Below are positions 36,047-45,291 of a stretch of DNA of 64,000 bases, in pieces. This DNA is from Mycolicibacterium sp. P9-22. GTDB lineage: Bacteria > Actinomycetota > Actinomycetes > Mycobacteriales > Mycobacteriaceae. A program made the position numbers and the translations under genes. Positions within the stretch are counted from its first letter, which is position 1, and the number at the start of each line of letters is the position of its first letter. The notes under the pieces are model-generated. The model did not search any database. It was not told the origin of the DNA and saw only the letters and a list, made by a program, of their open reading frames with translations. The stretch is from assembly GCF_008329585.1 (NCBI RefSeq), contig NZ_NPKP01000004.1:434001-498000 (forward strand), read 5' to 3'.

Positions 36047-38577
36047 AAGTCGTCCTCATCCTCCGCGTCGGCGCCGTTGGCGTCCGCGCCGCCGCGGATG
36101 AGAGCCAGGGTGCCCGCCAACTCGTCGGGCTTGACCAGCACCTCGCGTGCCTTGGAACCCTCGGACGGCCCGACGATCTGGCGGGTCTCCATCAGGTCCA
36201 TCAGCCGGCCTGCCTTGGCGAAGCCGACTCGTAGCTTGCGCTGCAGCATCGAGGTGGACCCGAACTGGCTCGAGACCACCAGCTCGACGGCCTGCAGGAA
36301 GACATCCATGTCGTCGCCGATGTCGGGGTCGACATCGGTGCGTTCGCCGGTCGGCTTGGCCTTGGTGACACCCTCGACGAACTCGGGTTCGGCCTGCGCC
36401 TTGGTCGCCTCGACGACGGCCTGGATCTCCTCGTCGGTGATGAACGCGCCCTGCATGCGCTGTGGCTTGTTCGCACCCATCGGTAGGAACAGACCGTCGC
36501 CCATACCGATGAGCTTCTCGGCACCGGGCTGGTCCAGGATGACGCGCGAATCGGTCAGCGACGAGGTGGCGAACGCCAACCGCGAGGGCACGTTGGTCTT
36601 GATCAGACCGGTGACGACGTCGACCGAAGGTCGCTGGGTGGCCAGCACCAGATGGATCCCCGCGGCGCGGGCCTTCTGGGTGATCCGCACGATCGACTCC
36701 TCGACTTCGCGCGGGGCGGTCATCATCAGATCGGCCAGCTCGTCGACGATCGCCAGGATGTAGGGGTAGGGCTTGTAGACCCGCTCGCTGCCCAGCGGTG
36801 TGGTGATCTCCCCGGAGCGCACCTTCTCGTTGAACACGTCGATATGGCGCACCCGCGAGGCCTGCATGTCCTGGTAGCGCTGCTCCATCTCCTCGACCAG
36901 CCAGGCCAGCGCCGCGGCGGCCTTCTTGGGCTGGGTGATGATGGGCGTGATGAGGTGCGGAATGCCTTCATACGGTGTGAGTTCCACCATCTTCGGGTCG
37001 ATCAGGATCATCCTGACCTCTTCGGGGGTGGCCCGCGCCAGCAGGGACACCAGCATCGAGTTCACGAAGCTGGACTTACCCGAGCCGGTGGAACCGGCGA
37101 CCAGCAGGTGGGGCATCTTCGCCAGGTTGGCCTTGACGTACTCGCCCTCGATGTCCTTGCCGAGCCCGATCACCAACGGGTGGTGATCGGCACGCGTGGT
37201 CGGCGCGGTCAGCACATCGGCGAGGCGCACCATCTCGCGGTCGGTGTTGGGCACCTCGATGCCGACCGCCGACTTACCGGGGATGGGCGCCAGCATGCGG
37301 ACGCTCTCGGTGGCCACCGCGTAGGCGATATTGCGGTGCAGCGCAGTGATCTTCTCGACCTTGACGCCGGGGCCGAGCTCCACCTCGTAGCGGGTGACGG
37401 TGGGCCCGCGAAGGCAACCGGTGACCGCGGCGTCGACCTTGAACTGGTGCAGCACCGACGTGATGGCGTCCTTCATGGTCTCGTTGGCGGCGGTGAGCGT
37501 CTTCGGCGGGTCGCCGGCGACCAACAGCTCGAGTGACGGCAGCACGTAGGGGCCCTCGACCACCCGGTCCATGACCAGGGTCTCCTCGACCTTCTTCGGC
37601 TTCTTCGGCTCGGCCTTGGGCTTACGCGGTGCGGCCGCAACGGGTTCCGGGATGGTCGGGGTGGTGTCCGCCACCTCGGGCAGCGGGTAGTTGTCCATCG
37701 GTGAACCGGCGGGCAACTCCGGGGTCGGCCACTGCTGGGCGTCGCCGTAGTCGTCGTCGTAGTAACCGTCGGAGAAGTCCTCGGTGACGGCGTCGTCATC
37801 GTATTCGGCGTTCTCGTCGTCGTAATCGTCGTCGTAATCGTCGTATCCGCGGGTGCTGAACATCGAGCGCAGCGCCTCGGGCAGTTCGCGGATGGTCGTC
37901 CCGGTCAGCAGCAACAGACCGAACAGGACGCCGATGACGAGCAGCGGGGTGGCGATCCAGACCGTCAGCCCGTCCGAGAGCGGCCCGCCCAGAACGAAGC
38001 CGACGAAGCCGGCGGCATCGCGCCGGGCGACCGGGTCCAGTGGCGCGCCGGACCAGATATGCCACAGACCGAGCACCGGCAGGCCGATCATCGCCGAACC
38101 GAGGATGAGCCTCGGCCGGGCGTCCAGGTCGGGTTCTGTGCGCATCAACATCACGGCGATGACGCCGAGGATGATCGGCACCAGCACCACGGCGCCACCG
38201 ATGACGGTGCGCACCACGGTGTCGATCCAGCCGCCGACAGGCCGCGCCGCGTCGAACCACGAACTCGCGGCGACGACGACGGCGATCCCGAGCAGCCCCA
38301 GCGCTATCCCGTCGCGCCGGTGGCCGGGTTCCAGGTCGCGGGCGCGGCCCACGGACCGGGCGGTGGAACCTGCCCCCTTGGCCACCATCAACCACCCGGC
38401 GCGGGTGCCCCGGCCGACTGCGGCGCCCGCGGAGGCGAAGCGCGAGGGGTTGCGACGTGGCGCCGGCTTGCGGCGCGGAGCCGCCGGGCGTGCCGGTTTC
38501 GATCCGGTCCGCGAGCTGGAACTTGCCTTTGACCTGCTCGAACGGGCTCCGGACCGGGCGGCGGTCTTATTAGCCAT
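36043..38577 (-). CDS. ftsK: DNA translocase FtsK
   Basis: 844 aa. Basic, Ser/Pro-rich N-terminus; four transmembrane helices between about residues 85 and 250 (LGLLGIAVVVAASSWF, VVRTVIGGAVVLVPIILGVIAV, LILGSAMIGLPVLGLWH, LTVWIATPLLVIGVLFGLLLL); an acidic Asp/Tyr linker; the motor with Walker A AGSTGSGKSSFVNSML and Walker B ILAIVDELADLMM; and the C-terminal gamma domain (QFGSTSMLQRKLRVGFAKAGRLMDLM) that reads KOPS. It pumps chromosome ends through the septum. ATG 38577 is 7 nt behind TAGGCT (38590-38585) with no ribosome site; the upstream-extended frame is unlikely. Confidence 0.95.
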   Translation of the reverse strand: MANKTAARSGARSSRSKASSSSRTGSKPARPAAPRRKPAPRRNPSRFASAGAAVGRGTRAGWLMVAKGAGSTARSVGRARDLEPGHRRDGIALGLLGIAVVVAASSWFDAARPVGGWIDTVVRTVIGGAVVLVPIILGVIAVMLMRTEPDLDARPRLILGSAMIGLPVLGLWHIWSGAPLDPVARRDAAGFVGFVLGGPLSDGLTVWIATPLLVIGVLFGLLLLTGTTIRELPEALRSMFSTRGYDDYDDDYDDENAEYDDDAVTEDFSDGYYDDDYGDAQQWPTPELPAGSPMDNYPLPEVADTTPTIPEPVAAAPRKPKAEPKKPKKVEETLVMDRVVEGPYVLPSLELLVAGDPPKTLTAANETMKDAITSVLHQFKVDAAVTGCLRGPTVTRYEVELGPGVKVEKITALHRNIAYAVATESVRMLAPIPGKSAVGIEVPNTDREMVRLADVLTAPTTRADHHPLVIGLGKDIEGEYVKANLAKMPHLLVAGSTGSGKSSFVNSMLVSLLARATPEEVRMILIDPKMVELTPYEGIPHLITPIITQPKKAAAALAWLVEEMEQRYQDMQASRVRHIDVFNEKVRSGEITTPLGSERVYKPYPYILAIVDELADLMMTAPREVEESIVRITQKARAAGIHLVLATQRPSVDVVTGLIKTNVPSRLAFATSSLTDSRVILDQPGAEKLIGMGDGLFLPMGANKPQRMQGAFITDEEIQAVVEATKAQAEPEFVEGVTKAKPTGERTDVDPDIGDDMDVFLQAVELVVSSQFGSTSMLQRKLRVGFAKAGRLMDLMETRQIVGPSEGSKAREVLVKPDELAGTLALIRGGADANGADAEDEDDF

Positions 38578-38622
38578 GGGTGTCAGCCTAGTCGCTTGCG
38601 CCCCATTTTCACCATCTGCCAC

Positions 38623-38639
38623 ACCTGTCACAAACAGGT
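38623..38639. promoter_or_regulatory. Inverted repeat in the ftsK/SulP gap
   Basis: ACCTGT-CACAA-ACAGGT, perfect 6-bp arms, just upstream of the expected ftsK -35 region in the 228-nt divergent gap. It may be an operator or a hairpin. Apart from this and the two -10 boxes I see nothing else in the gap. Confidence 0.35.
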
Positions 38640-38805
38640 CTCGTTCCGGTGTCGGGACGGGCGTTGCCCAGGACGTGGCCACCGCGGCATGCACAACGGA
38701 ATCCGCGGCCCACTTTCATGCCGACGAGCTGGCAGCGGACAAACGTAACCAGGGTCACGGCGTGCGGCGGCGACGGATTCCGCAACCGTCGGTACGGTGG
38801 AAGCG

Positions 38806-41010
38806 GTGACCCCACCGAACACGACTCAACAAGACGTTAAATCTTTGTTACACACGGTCTTTCGCTATGATGTACCCGCCTCACTGGTGGTGTTCCTGGT
38901 GGCCCTGCCGTTATCGATCGGCATCGCGGTGGCCTCCGGCGCACCGGTGGTGGCGGGCCTGATCGCCGCGATCGTCGGCGGAATCGTGTGCGCGGTCGTC
39001 GGCGGTTCCCCTTTGCAGGTCAGCGGACCGGCCGCCGGCCTCACCGTGGTCGTCGCGGAGCTGGTGGTCACCTTCGGCTGGAAGGCCACCTGCGCGATCA
39101 CGGCCGCCGCGGGTGTGCTGCAGATCCTGTTCGGGCTCAGTCGCGTCGCCCGCGCCGCGCTGGCCATCGCCCCGATCGTCGTGCACGCCATGCTGGCGGG
39201 CATCGGCATCACCATCGCCCTGCAACAGGTGCACGTCCTGCTCGGGGGCGGCCCGGCGAGCAGTGCCTGGCAGAACCTCTCCGGGCTGCCCGCCGGGCTG
39301 AGCTCACTGCAGGTGGCACCGATGGCCATCGGCACCACCGTCATCGCCATCATGCTGGGCTGGAAATTCCTGCCCAAGCCCGTGCAGGCGGTACCCGGCG
39401 CGCTGGCCGCCGTCGTCACCGCGACCGCGATGTCCTACCTCTGGTTCCCCTCGGTGGAACGCATCCAGCTGGACGCCTCGGTGATCGATGCCATCGGTCT
39501 GCCGACGATGCCGACGGGCAGCTGGACGTCCATCACCGTCGCCGTGCTGACCGTCGCGCTGATCGCCAGCGTCGAGAGTCTGCTCTCGGCGACCGCGGTG
39601 GACAAGATGCACACCGGCCCGCGCACCGATTTCAACCGCGAACTCGTCGGCCAGGGCACCGCCAACGTCTCGTCGGGACTGCTGGGCGGTCTCCCGGTGA
39701 CCGGCGTGATCGTGCGCAGCACCGCCAACGTCGGCGCCGGGGCCAAGACACGGGCATCGGCGGCCCTGCACGGCGTGTGGCTGCTGATCTTCTCGGTGTT
39801 CTTCGTCAACGTGGTGGAGATGATCCCGTCGGCCGCCCTGGCCGGCCTGCTCATCGTCATCGGCATCCAGTTGGTCAAGCTTGCGCACGTCAACCTGGCG
39901 CGACGCACCGGCGAACTGCTGATCTACCTCGTCACGCTGCTGTCCGTGGTGTTCCTCAACCTTCTCGAAGGAGTCGCGATCGGTCTGGCCCTCGCCATCG
40001 GCTTCGCTGCCTGGCGCATCATCCGGGTCAGCATCGACGCAGAGGAACTACGCGCACCGAACGGCACCCGGGCGCGCTGGCACGTCACCATCAGCGGCTC
40101 GTGCAGTTTCCTGGCGCTGCCACGGCTGTCCGCCGCCCTGGCCAGCGTGCCGGCCGGCGCCGACGTGCTGATCGACCTGAACGTCGACTACCTCGATCAC
40201 GCCGCGATGGAGACGCTCGAAGACTGGATACGCCAGCACCGGTCCGGCGGCGGGACCATCGAGATCACCGAGACCGGCACGGCCCGAATGATTTTCGCGT
40301 CCAGCGGGCCACCGCGGCGCGATACCGAGGGTCGCCGGGCGGTCTCGGCGCTGCGGCTGATCTGGCCACCGCAGCTCGCGGGCGGAGTGGAACGCTTCAA
40401 GAACGGCATCGCTCCGCTGATGCGGGGACAGATGGCCGAGATGGCGGCCGACCATCAGCCGCACTCGATGCTGCTGAGCTGTTCGGATGCGCGCATCCTG
40501 CCCAACCTGATTCTCGACGGCGGCCCGGGCGACGTGCTCAACGTCCGCAACGTGGGCAATCTGGTGCCCACCGGGCACGGCAGCCTGTCGGTGGAGTCCG
40601 CGCTGGAATATGCCCTCGGCCCGTTGGCGGTGACCTCGATCGTGGTCTGTGGCCACTCGGCGTGCGAGGCGATGCACGACCTGCTCAGCGGTGACAGCGA
40701 CGGCGCCGTGCGGGAGTGGTTGCGCGAAGGCGATGCCAGCCTGGCGGCGATGCACGGGGGCCATCCCGTTGCCGCGGCCGCCCGCGCCGCAGGGCTGGAG
40801 GAGGCGGATGTTCTCAGCGCCGTCAATGTGGCGATCCAGCTGGACCGCTTGCGCCGCCATCCGCTGGCCGGACCCCGCATCGCCGACGGATCGATGACGG
40901 TCGTGGGCCTGTTCCTCGACCTGCCGACCGCGCGACTCTTCCACGTGAGCGCCGACGAGTTCGTCGAGTTCGCCTCCGCCGAGGACCTCGAGCCGGCCGA
41001 ACCCCGGTAA
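38806..41010 (+). CDS. SulP anion transporter fused to STAS and beta-carbonic anhydrase
   Basis: 734 aa, three parts. Residues 1-410 form a SulP transporter with about 11 helices (FRYDVPASLVVFLVALPLSIGIAVASGAPVVAGLIAA start, ESLLSATAVDKMH in the core). About 415-500 is a STAS-like domain (NVDYLDHAAMETLEDWIRQH). About 530-730 is a beta-carbonic anhydrase with zinc ligands in LLSCSDARI and VVCGHSACEAM. Such fusions (Rv3273 in M. tuberculosis) are thought to couple bicarbonate transport to hydration of CO2. GTG 38806 lies 7 nt behind TACGGT (38793-38798); GTG 38797 is an alternative start. Confidence 0.9.
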   Translation: MTPPNTTQQDVKSLLHTVFRYDVPASLVVFLVALPLSIGIAVASGAPVVAGLIAAIVGGIVCAVVGGSPLQVSGPAAGLTVVVAELVVTFGWKATCAITAAAGVLQILFGLSRVARAALAIAPIVVHAMLAGIGITIALQQVHVLLGGGPASSAWQNLSGLPAGLSSLQVAPMAIGTTVIAIMLGWKFLPKPVQAVPGALAAVVTATAMSYLWFPSVERIQLDASVIDAIGLPTMPTGSWTSITVAVLTVALIASVESLLSATAVDKMHTGPRTDFNRELVGQGTANVSSGLLGGLPVTGVIVRSTANVGAGAKTRASAALHGVWLLIFSVFFVNVVEMIPSAALAGLLIVIGIQLVKLAHVNLARRTGELLIYLVTLLSVVFLNLLEGVAIGLALAIGFAAWRIIRVSIDAEELRAPNGTRARWHVTISGSCSFLALPRLSAALASVPAGADVLIDLNVDYLDHAAMETLEDWIRQHRSGGGTIEITETGTARMIFASSGPPRRDTEGRRAVSALRLIWPPQLAGGVERFKNGIAPLMRGQMAEMAADHQPHSMLLSCSDARILPNLILDGGPGDVLNVRNVGNLVPTGHGSLSVESALEYALGPLAVTSIVVCGHSACEAMHDLLSGDSDGAVREWLREGDASLAAMHGGHPVAAAARAAGLEEADVLSAVNVAIQLDRLRRHPLAGPRIADGSMTVVGLFLDLPTARLFHVSADEFVEFASAEDLEPAEPR

Positions 41011-41078
41011 CCCGCGATGGCCCCGGCCGGAGACAGTACGGTGATTGTGTTCAGTCAGACTCATCGAGGAGCCCCTGC

Positions 41079-41393
41079 ATGCCTGTTGTCGTCGTCGCCA
41101 CCATGACCGCCAAGCCTGAGTCCGTCGATCTCGTCCGCGCGGCCTGCACCGATGCCATCGCCGAGGTGCACGGCGAGCCCGGCTGCGAGCTCTACTCGCT
41201 GCATGAGGCCGACGGCACCTTCGTGTTCGTCGAACAGTGGGCCGACGCCGACGCACTCAAGACGCACAGCACCGCGCCCGCCGTCGGCAAGCTGTTCGGC
41301 ACGGTGGGTGAACACCTCGACGGTGCGCCCGATATCAAGATGCTGACGCCTATCGTGGCCGGGGATCCCGCCAAGGGTCAGCTGCGCGGCTAG
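41079..41393 (+). CDS. Antibiotic-biosynthesis-monooxygenase (ABM) fold protein (Rv2749-like)
   Basis: 104 aa. ABM ferredoxin-like fold: [62 protein letters not shown]. Members are cofactor-free quinol-type monooxygenases or heme-binding proteins; the substrate is unknown. GAGGAG at 41066-41071 fixes ATG 41079; the open frame further upstream is antisense-like noise over the SulP gene. It precedes the SDR by 2 nt and is cotranscribed with it. Confidence 0.85.
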   Translation: MPVVVVATMTAKPESVDLVRAACTDAIAEVHGEPGCELYSLHEADGTFVFVEQWADADALKTHSTAPAVGKLFGTVGEHLDGAPDIKMLTPIVAGDPAKGQLRG

Positions 41394-41395
41394 AC

Positions 41396-42214
41396 ATGGG
41401 ATCTCTATCCGGCAAGGTCGCGTTCATCACCGGGGCGGCCCGGGGCCAGGGCCGCGCGCACGCCGTGAAGCTGGCGTCCGAGGGCGCCGACATCATCGCC
41501 GTCGATCTGTGCGATCAGATCGCATCGGTGCCCTATCCGTTGGCGAGCCCCGACGACCTAGCGACCACGGTGAAGCTGGTCGAGGAGACGGGGGCGCGGA
41601 TCCACGCCGTCGAAGCCGATGTCCGCGAACGTGATTCACTCAAGAGCGCGCTACGTGCCGGAACCGAGGCCCTCGGGGACCGGTTGGACATCGTCATCGC
41701 CAATGCCGGGATCGCCCCGATGGCGGGTGAGGACGCCTGGCAGGACGTGATCGATGTGAACCTCACCGGCGTCTACAACACCGTCGATGTGGCGATGAAG
41801 CCGATGGTGAAGTTCGGCAACGGCGGTTCCATCGTGCTGACCAGCTCGGTGGCCGGACTGGTCGGGCTGGGCTCCCCCATCGCAGGTTCGGTCGGCTACG
41901 CCGCCGCCAAACACGGCATCGTCGGTCTGATGCGGGTGTATGCGAATGTGCTGGCGCAGTTCAACATCCGGGTGAACTCGATTCATCCGGCCGGTGTGGA
42001 CACCCCGATGATCGACAACGACTTCACCCGCAGCTGGCTCGAGGGCATGGCCCAGCAGTCCCAGCGCGGACCCGACATGTCCAACGCACTGCCGGTACAG
42101 ACGCTGAAGGTCGAGGACATCGCCAATGCGGTGCTCTGGCTGGTCACCGATGCTTCCCGGTACGTCACCGGGGTCGCGCTGCCGCTGGACGCCGGGTACG
42201 TGAACAAGCGATAG
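41396..42214 (+). CDS. Mycofactocin-type short-chain dehydrogenase (Rv2750-like)
   Basis: 272 aa, equal to M. tuberculosis Rv2750 by recollection. The start [38 protein letters not shown] is diagnostic of the SDR subfamily that keeps its NAD bound and passes electrons to mycofactocin. Active-site Ser (LTSSVAGL) and YAAAKHG are present, along with the family's insert after the cofactor site ([21 protein letters not shown]). The alcohol substrate is unknown. The stop shares a base with the start of the methyltransferase. Confidence 0.9.
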   Translation: MGSLSGKVAFITGAARGQGRAHAVKLASEGADIIAVDLCDQIASVPYPLASPDDLATTVKLVEETGARIHAVEADVRERDSLKSALRAGTEALGDRLDIVIANAGIAPMAGEDAWQDVIDVNLTGVYNTVDVAMKPMVKFGNGGSIVLTSSVAGLVGLGSPIAGSVGYAAAKHGIVGLMRVYANVLAQFNIRVNSIHPAGVDTPMIDNDFTRSWLEGMAQQSQRGPDMSNALPVQTLKVEDIANAVLWLVTDASRYVTGVALPLDAGYVNKR

Positions 42215-43086
42215 TGGCACCGAACCCGGCTGCGCAGACGGCCTTCGGGCCGATGGTGCTGGCCGCCGTCGAACACCACGAGGCGGCCGGTCGGCGGCTG
42301 GTCGACGACGATCTGGCCGAGTCGTTCCTGCCCGCCAGGCTGCGCACCCTGGTGCGGCTGACCCGGTTCGGTCCGCTGCGGGCCGCGGTGATCGCGGCGT
42401 CGGAACGCGCCGGCCCGGGCCTGTGGGCCAGCATCGCCTGCCGCAAGCGGTTCATCGACGACAAGGTGTCCGATCCGGCCGCCGAGATCGACACCGTGGT
42501 GATCCTCGGGTCGGGGCTGGACACCAGGCCGTACCGGATCGCCCGGTACAGCGATCTGCCGGTGTACGAGCTCGACCAGGCCGTCAACATCGAACGAAAG
42601 ACCGCGGCGGTGCAGCGGGCCCTCGGCGACATACCCGCATCGGTGCATCTGGCGGGCGTGGACTTCGAGCATGACGATGTGATGACGGTGTTGGCGGACA
42701 ATGGATTCCGCGATACGGGACGGTCGCTGTTCATCTGGGAGGGCGTCACCCAGTACCTCACCCCGCAAGCGCTGCACGGCACGTTCGAGCAGCTGCGGGC
42801 CGTGGTGCCGGGTAGCCGGCTGGTCTTCACCTACGTGCGGCAGGACTTCATCGACGGCACGAACCTCCATGGCGCCGAGGCGGTCTACCGGAAGTTCCGG
42901 CGGCGCAGGCAGGTCTGGAAGTCCGGGATGGAACCCGAGAGCGTCGAGGAGATCCTGCGCGGCTACGGCTGGCGTGTCATCGAACAGGCCGGACCCAGCT
43001 ACTACCGGGATCTCTATATCCGGCCGACGGGACGCAAGATCAGCGCATCGCCCATCGAGTGGACCGCGCTGGCGATCAAGGACTGA
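42214..43086 (+). CDS. SAM-dependent methyltransferase, LCMT/Ppm1-like (Rv2751-like)
   Basis: 290 aa. The SAM site reads TVVILGSGLDTRPYRIARY near residue 92, then VYELDQAVNIERKTAAV and FIWEGVTQYLTPQALHGTFEQL. This is the large mycobacterial family of putative O-methyltransferases related to leucine carboxyl methyltransferase. Substrate unknown. GTG 42214 overlaps the SDR stop by one base. In M. tuberculosis the next gene is RNase J; here a 16-kb island intervenes. Confidence 0.87.
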   Translation: MAPNPAAQTAFGPMVLAAVEHHEAAGRRLVDDDLAESFLPARLRTLVRLTRFGPLRAAVIAASERAGPGLWASIACRKRFIDDKVSDPAAEIDTVVILGSGLDTRPYRIARYSDLPVYELDQAVNIERKTAAVQRALGDIPASVHLAGVDFEHDDVMTVLADNGFRDTGRSLFIWEGVTQYLTPQALHGTFEQLRAVVPGSRLVFTYVRQDFIDGTNLHGAEAVYRKFRRRRQVWKSGMEPESVEEILRGYGWRVIEQAGPSYYRDLYIRPTGRKISASPIEWTALAIKD

Positions 43087-43113
43087 CCCACCCCGCGTGG
43101 CATCGACTTTCGG

Positions 43114-45276
43114 TCAGGGCCGGCCCACCAGGCGCACCGCGGCCTCGAAGACGGTGTCCTCGGACAACAGCACCTGCAGTGCCGCATCTCCGAGCGGGAT
43201 GAAGCTGTCCGCACTCGCCACTCTGGCCATGCTGCCACCGAATCCGCGGTCGATGAGTGCCGCCAGCACACCCTCGCTGACGCCGCCGCTGCCCCTGGTC
43301 TCATCGACGATCAACACCCGGCCCGTCGCGGTGGCCTGCGCGAAAATATCGTCGACCGGAAGCGGTGCGAGCCAACGCAGGTCGACCACCCGCACGGTGA
43401 TGCCGCGTTCCGCCAACCGGCGCGACACCCGCAGGCTCATCGGCACACCATTGCCGAACGTCAGGATGGTCAGGTCCGCGCCGTCCCCGTAGGTGCGGGC
43501 TCGTCCGATCGGCACCCCACCGCCGGTGTCGGCCGCCAGCCAGCCGTCGTCACCCTCGGCGTACAGGTCGCGGGTGTGGTACAGCGCAATGGGTTCGAGG
43601 AATACGCACACCACCCCGGCCGTACGTGCGGCGGTGACGCAGGAACGCAGCATCGCCGCGGCGTCATCCGCGCGGGCGGGTGAGGCGATCACCAGACCCG
43701 GGATGTCACGAATCGCGGTGATCGAGTTGTCGTTGTGGAAGTGCCCGCCGAACCCCTTCTGATAACCGTATCCGGCGATGCGCACGACCATCGGATTGCG
43801 ATACTGGCGATTGGAGAAGAATTGCAGGGTGGCACCTTCACCGCGAATCTGGTCGGCGGCGTTGTGCAGGTAGGCCAGGTACTGGATCTCGGGAATGGGC
43901 AGCAGGCCCGACACCCCGGCGCCCAACGCCAGCCCGAGGATCGACTGCTCGTCGAGCAGGGTGTCGAACACCCGCGCTGCACCAGCCTTGGCCTGCAGTC
44001 CGCGCGTCACTCCGTAGACGCCGCCCTTACGGCCGACGTCCTCGCCGAACACCACGACCCCCGGATCCGCGGCCAGCACGTCCTGCAGCGCCCGGTTGAT
44101 GGCCTGCGATACCGTGACCGGCGCCGGATCGGAGTCGGTGAACGGCTGGCGCGCAAGGGCTTCGGACGCACCGATCGCCTCGGCGAGCGCGTCGCTTATC
44201 GGCGTCATCACCGCCGTCGGGCTGTCCAGCTGGCTGAGCTCGGCGACCTCGGTGGCCATCGCCAGGACCTCTGCTCGCTTGTCCTCGTAGGTGTCGAGCA
44301 CCTGCTGCGGGTCCAGAACCCCGGTTTCGACGAGCAACTTCGCGGTGCCGAGCAGCGGGTCGCGGTCGAAGTCCGCGGTGATCTCCTCGGGCTTGCGATA
44401 GGCAGGCTCGTAATCGGAGCCCGCGTGGCCCATCAGCCGCACCGTGCGCAGATGCAGGAACGCGGGACGCCGTTGGGTCCGTACGTATTCCGCGGCTTCG
44501 CCGGCGATCGTGAGCACCGAAGGCAGATCCACCCCGTCGGCGGTGAAGTACCGTAGGCCCTCGCGGCTCCCGTAGGTCCGCGCCACCCAGCCCCGGGGAG
44601 ACTTCACGCTGATGCCGATGCCGTTGTCCTCGCAGACGAACAGCAACGGCATCGGTACACCCTGGTATGCAGTGTGCAATGCGGCGTTGATGGCACCGAC
44701 CGCCGTCGAGTGGTTGGCCGACGCATCCCCGAAACTGCACACCGCCAGGGCATCGGCGGGCCACGGGCCGGCCACCCCCAGCTTGCGCGCACGGGCGATC
44801 GAGAATGCCACACCCAGCGCCCGTGGCAGATGGGAGGCGATCGTCGAGGTCTGCGGAATGATGTTCAGATCGTGGCGGCCGAAAACCTTGTGCCTGCCAC
44901 CGGAGATCGGTTCCTCGGTGGCAGCCACCAGGCCGAGCAGCACGTCACGCAGCGCGTCGCTGCCCCGCACCTGGCCGGCACGCGCCAAGAAGAAACCACC
45001 CGACCGGTAGTGCAGCAATGCCGGGTCGGTGGGCCGCAGCGCGGCGGCCACCGCGGCGTTGCTCTCATGGCCGGCCGACCCGATGGTGTAGAAGCCCTTG
45101 CCACGGGACCGGAGCCAGCGCGCCGCCAGGTCCAGGTGCCGGCTGCCCAGTTGCGCGTCGAACACATCCAGGCAGGTCTGCGCCGAAACCCCATGCAGAG
45201 CAAGGCTATCCGTCGCGTGATCGACCGTCAGGGCTGAGACGGTCTTGGTGAAGTACTCGTCAATGGCTTCGGCCAC
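43114..45276 (-). CDS. Fused alpha-beta E1 component of a 2-oxoacid dehydrogenase
   Basis: 720 aa. Residues 1 to about 370 are E1-alpha, with the thiamine-diphosphate motif GDASANHSTAVGAINAAL ... FVCEDNGIGIS (GDA and DN in place of the usual GDG and NN). About 390-720 are E1-beta, with VFGEDVGRKGGVYGVTRGL and LPIPEIQYLAYLHNAADQIRGEGATLQFFS. It decarboxylates a 2-oxoacid onto a lipoyl E2. No E2 or E3 gene is nearby, so it must borrow a housekeeping complex. The start is GTG 45276 with GGGAG 5 nt before; a TTG at 45288 overlaps that site. It is the last gene of the island operon, 15 nt after gcdH. Confidence 0.85.
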   Translation of the reverse strand: MAEAIDEYFTKTVSALTVDHATDSLALHGVSAQTCLDVFDAQLGSRHLDLAARWLRSRGKGFYTIGSAGHESNAAVAAALRPTDPALLHYRSGGFFLARAGQVRGSDALRDVLLGLVAATEEPISGGRHKVFGRHDLNIIPQTSTIASHLPRALGVAFSIARARKLGVAGPWPADALAVCSFGDASANHSTAVGAINAALHTAYQGVPMPLLFVCEDNGIGISVKSPRGWVARTYGSREGLRYFTADGVDLPSVLTIAGEAAEYVRTQRRPAFLHLRTVRLMGHAGSDYEPAYRKPEEITADFDRDPLLGTAKLLVETGVLDPQQVLDTYEDKRAEVLAMATEVAELSQLDSPTAVMTPISDALAEAIGASEALARQPFTDSDPAPVTVSQAINRALQDVLAADPGVVVFGEDVGRKGGVYGVTRGLQAKAGAARVFDTLLDEQSILGLALGAGVSGLLPIPEIQYLAYLHNAADQIRGEGATLQFFSNRQYRNPMVVRIAGYGYQKGFGGHFHNDNSITAIRDIPGLVIASPARADDAAAMLRSCVTAARTAGVVCVFLEPIALYHTRDLYAEGDDGWLAADTGGGVPIGRARTYGDGADLTILTFGNGVPMSLRVSRRLAERGITVRVVDLRWLAPLPVDDIFAQATATGRVLIVDETRGSGGVSEGVLAALIDRGFGGSMARVASADSFIPLGDAALQVLLSEDTVFEAAVRLVGRP

Positions 45277-45291
45277 AGCGGCTCCCAACTG

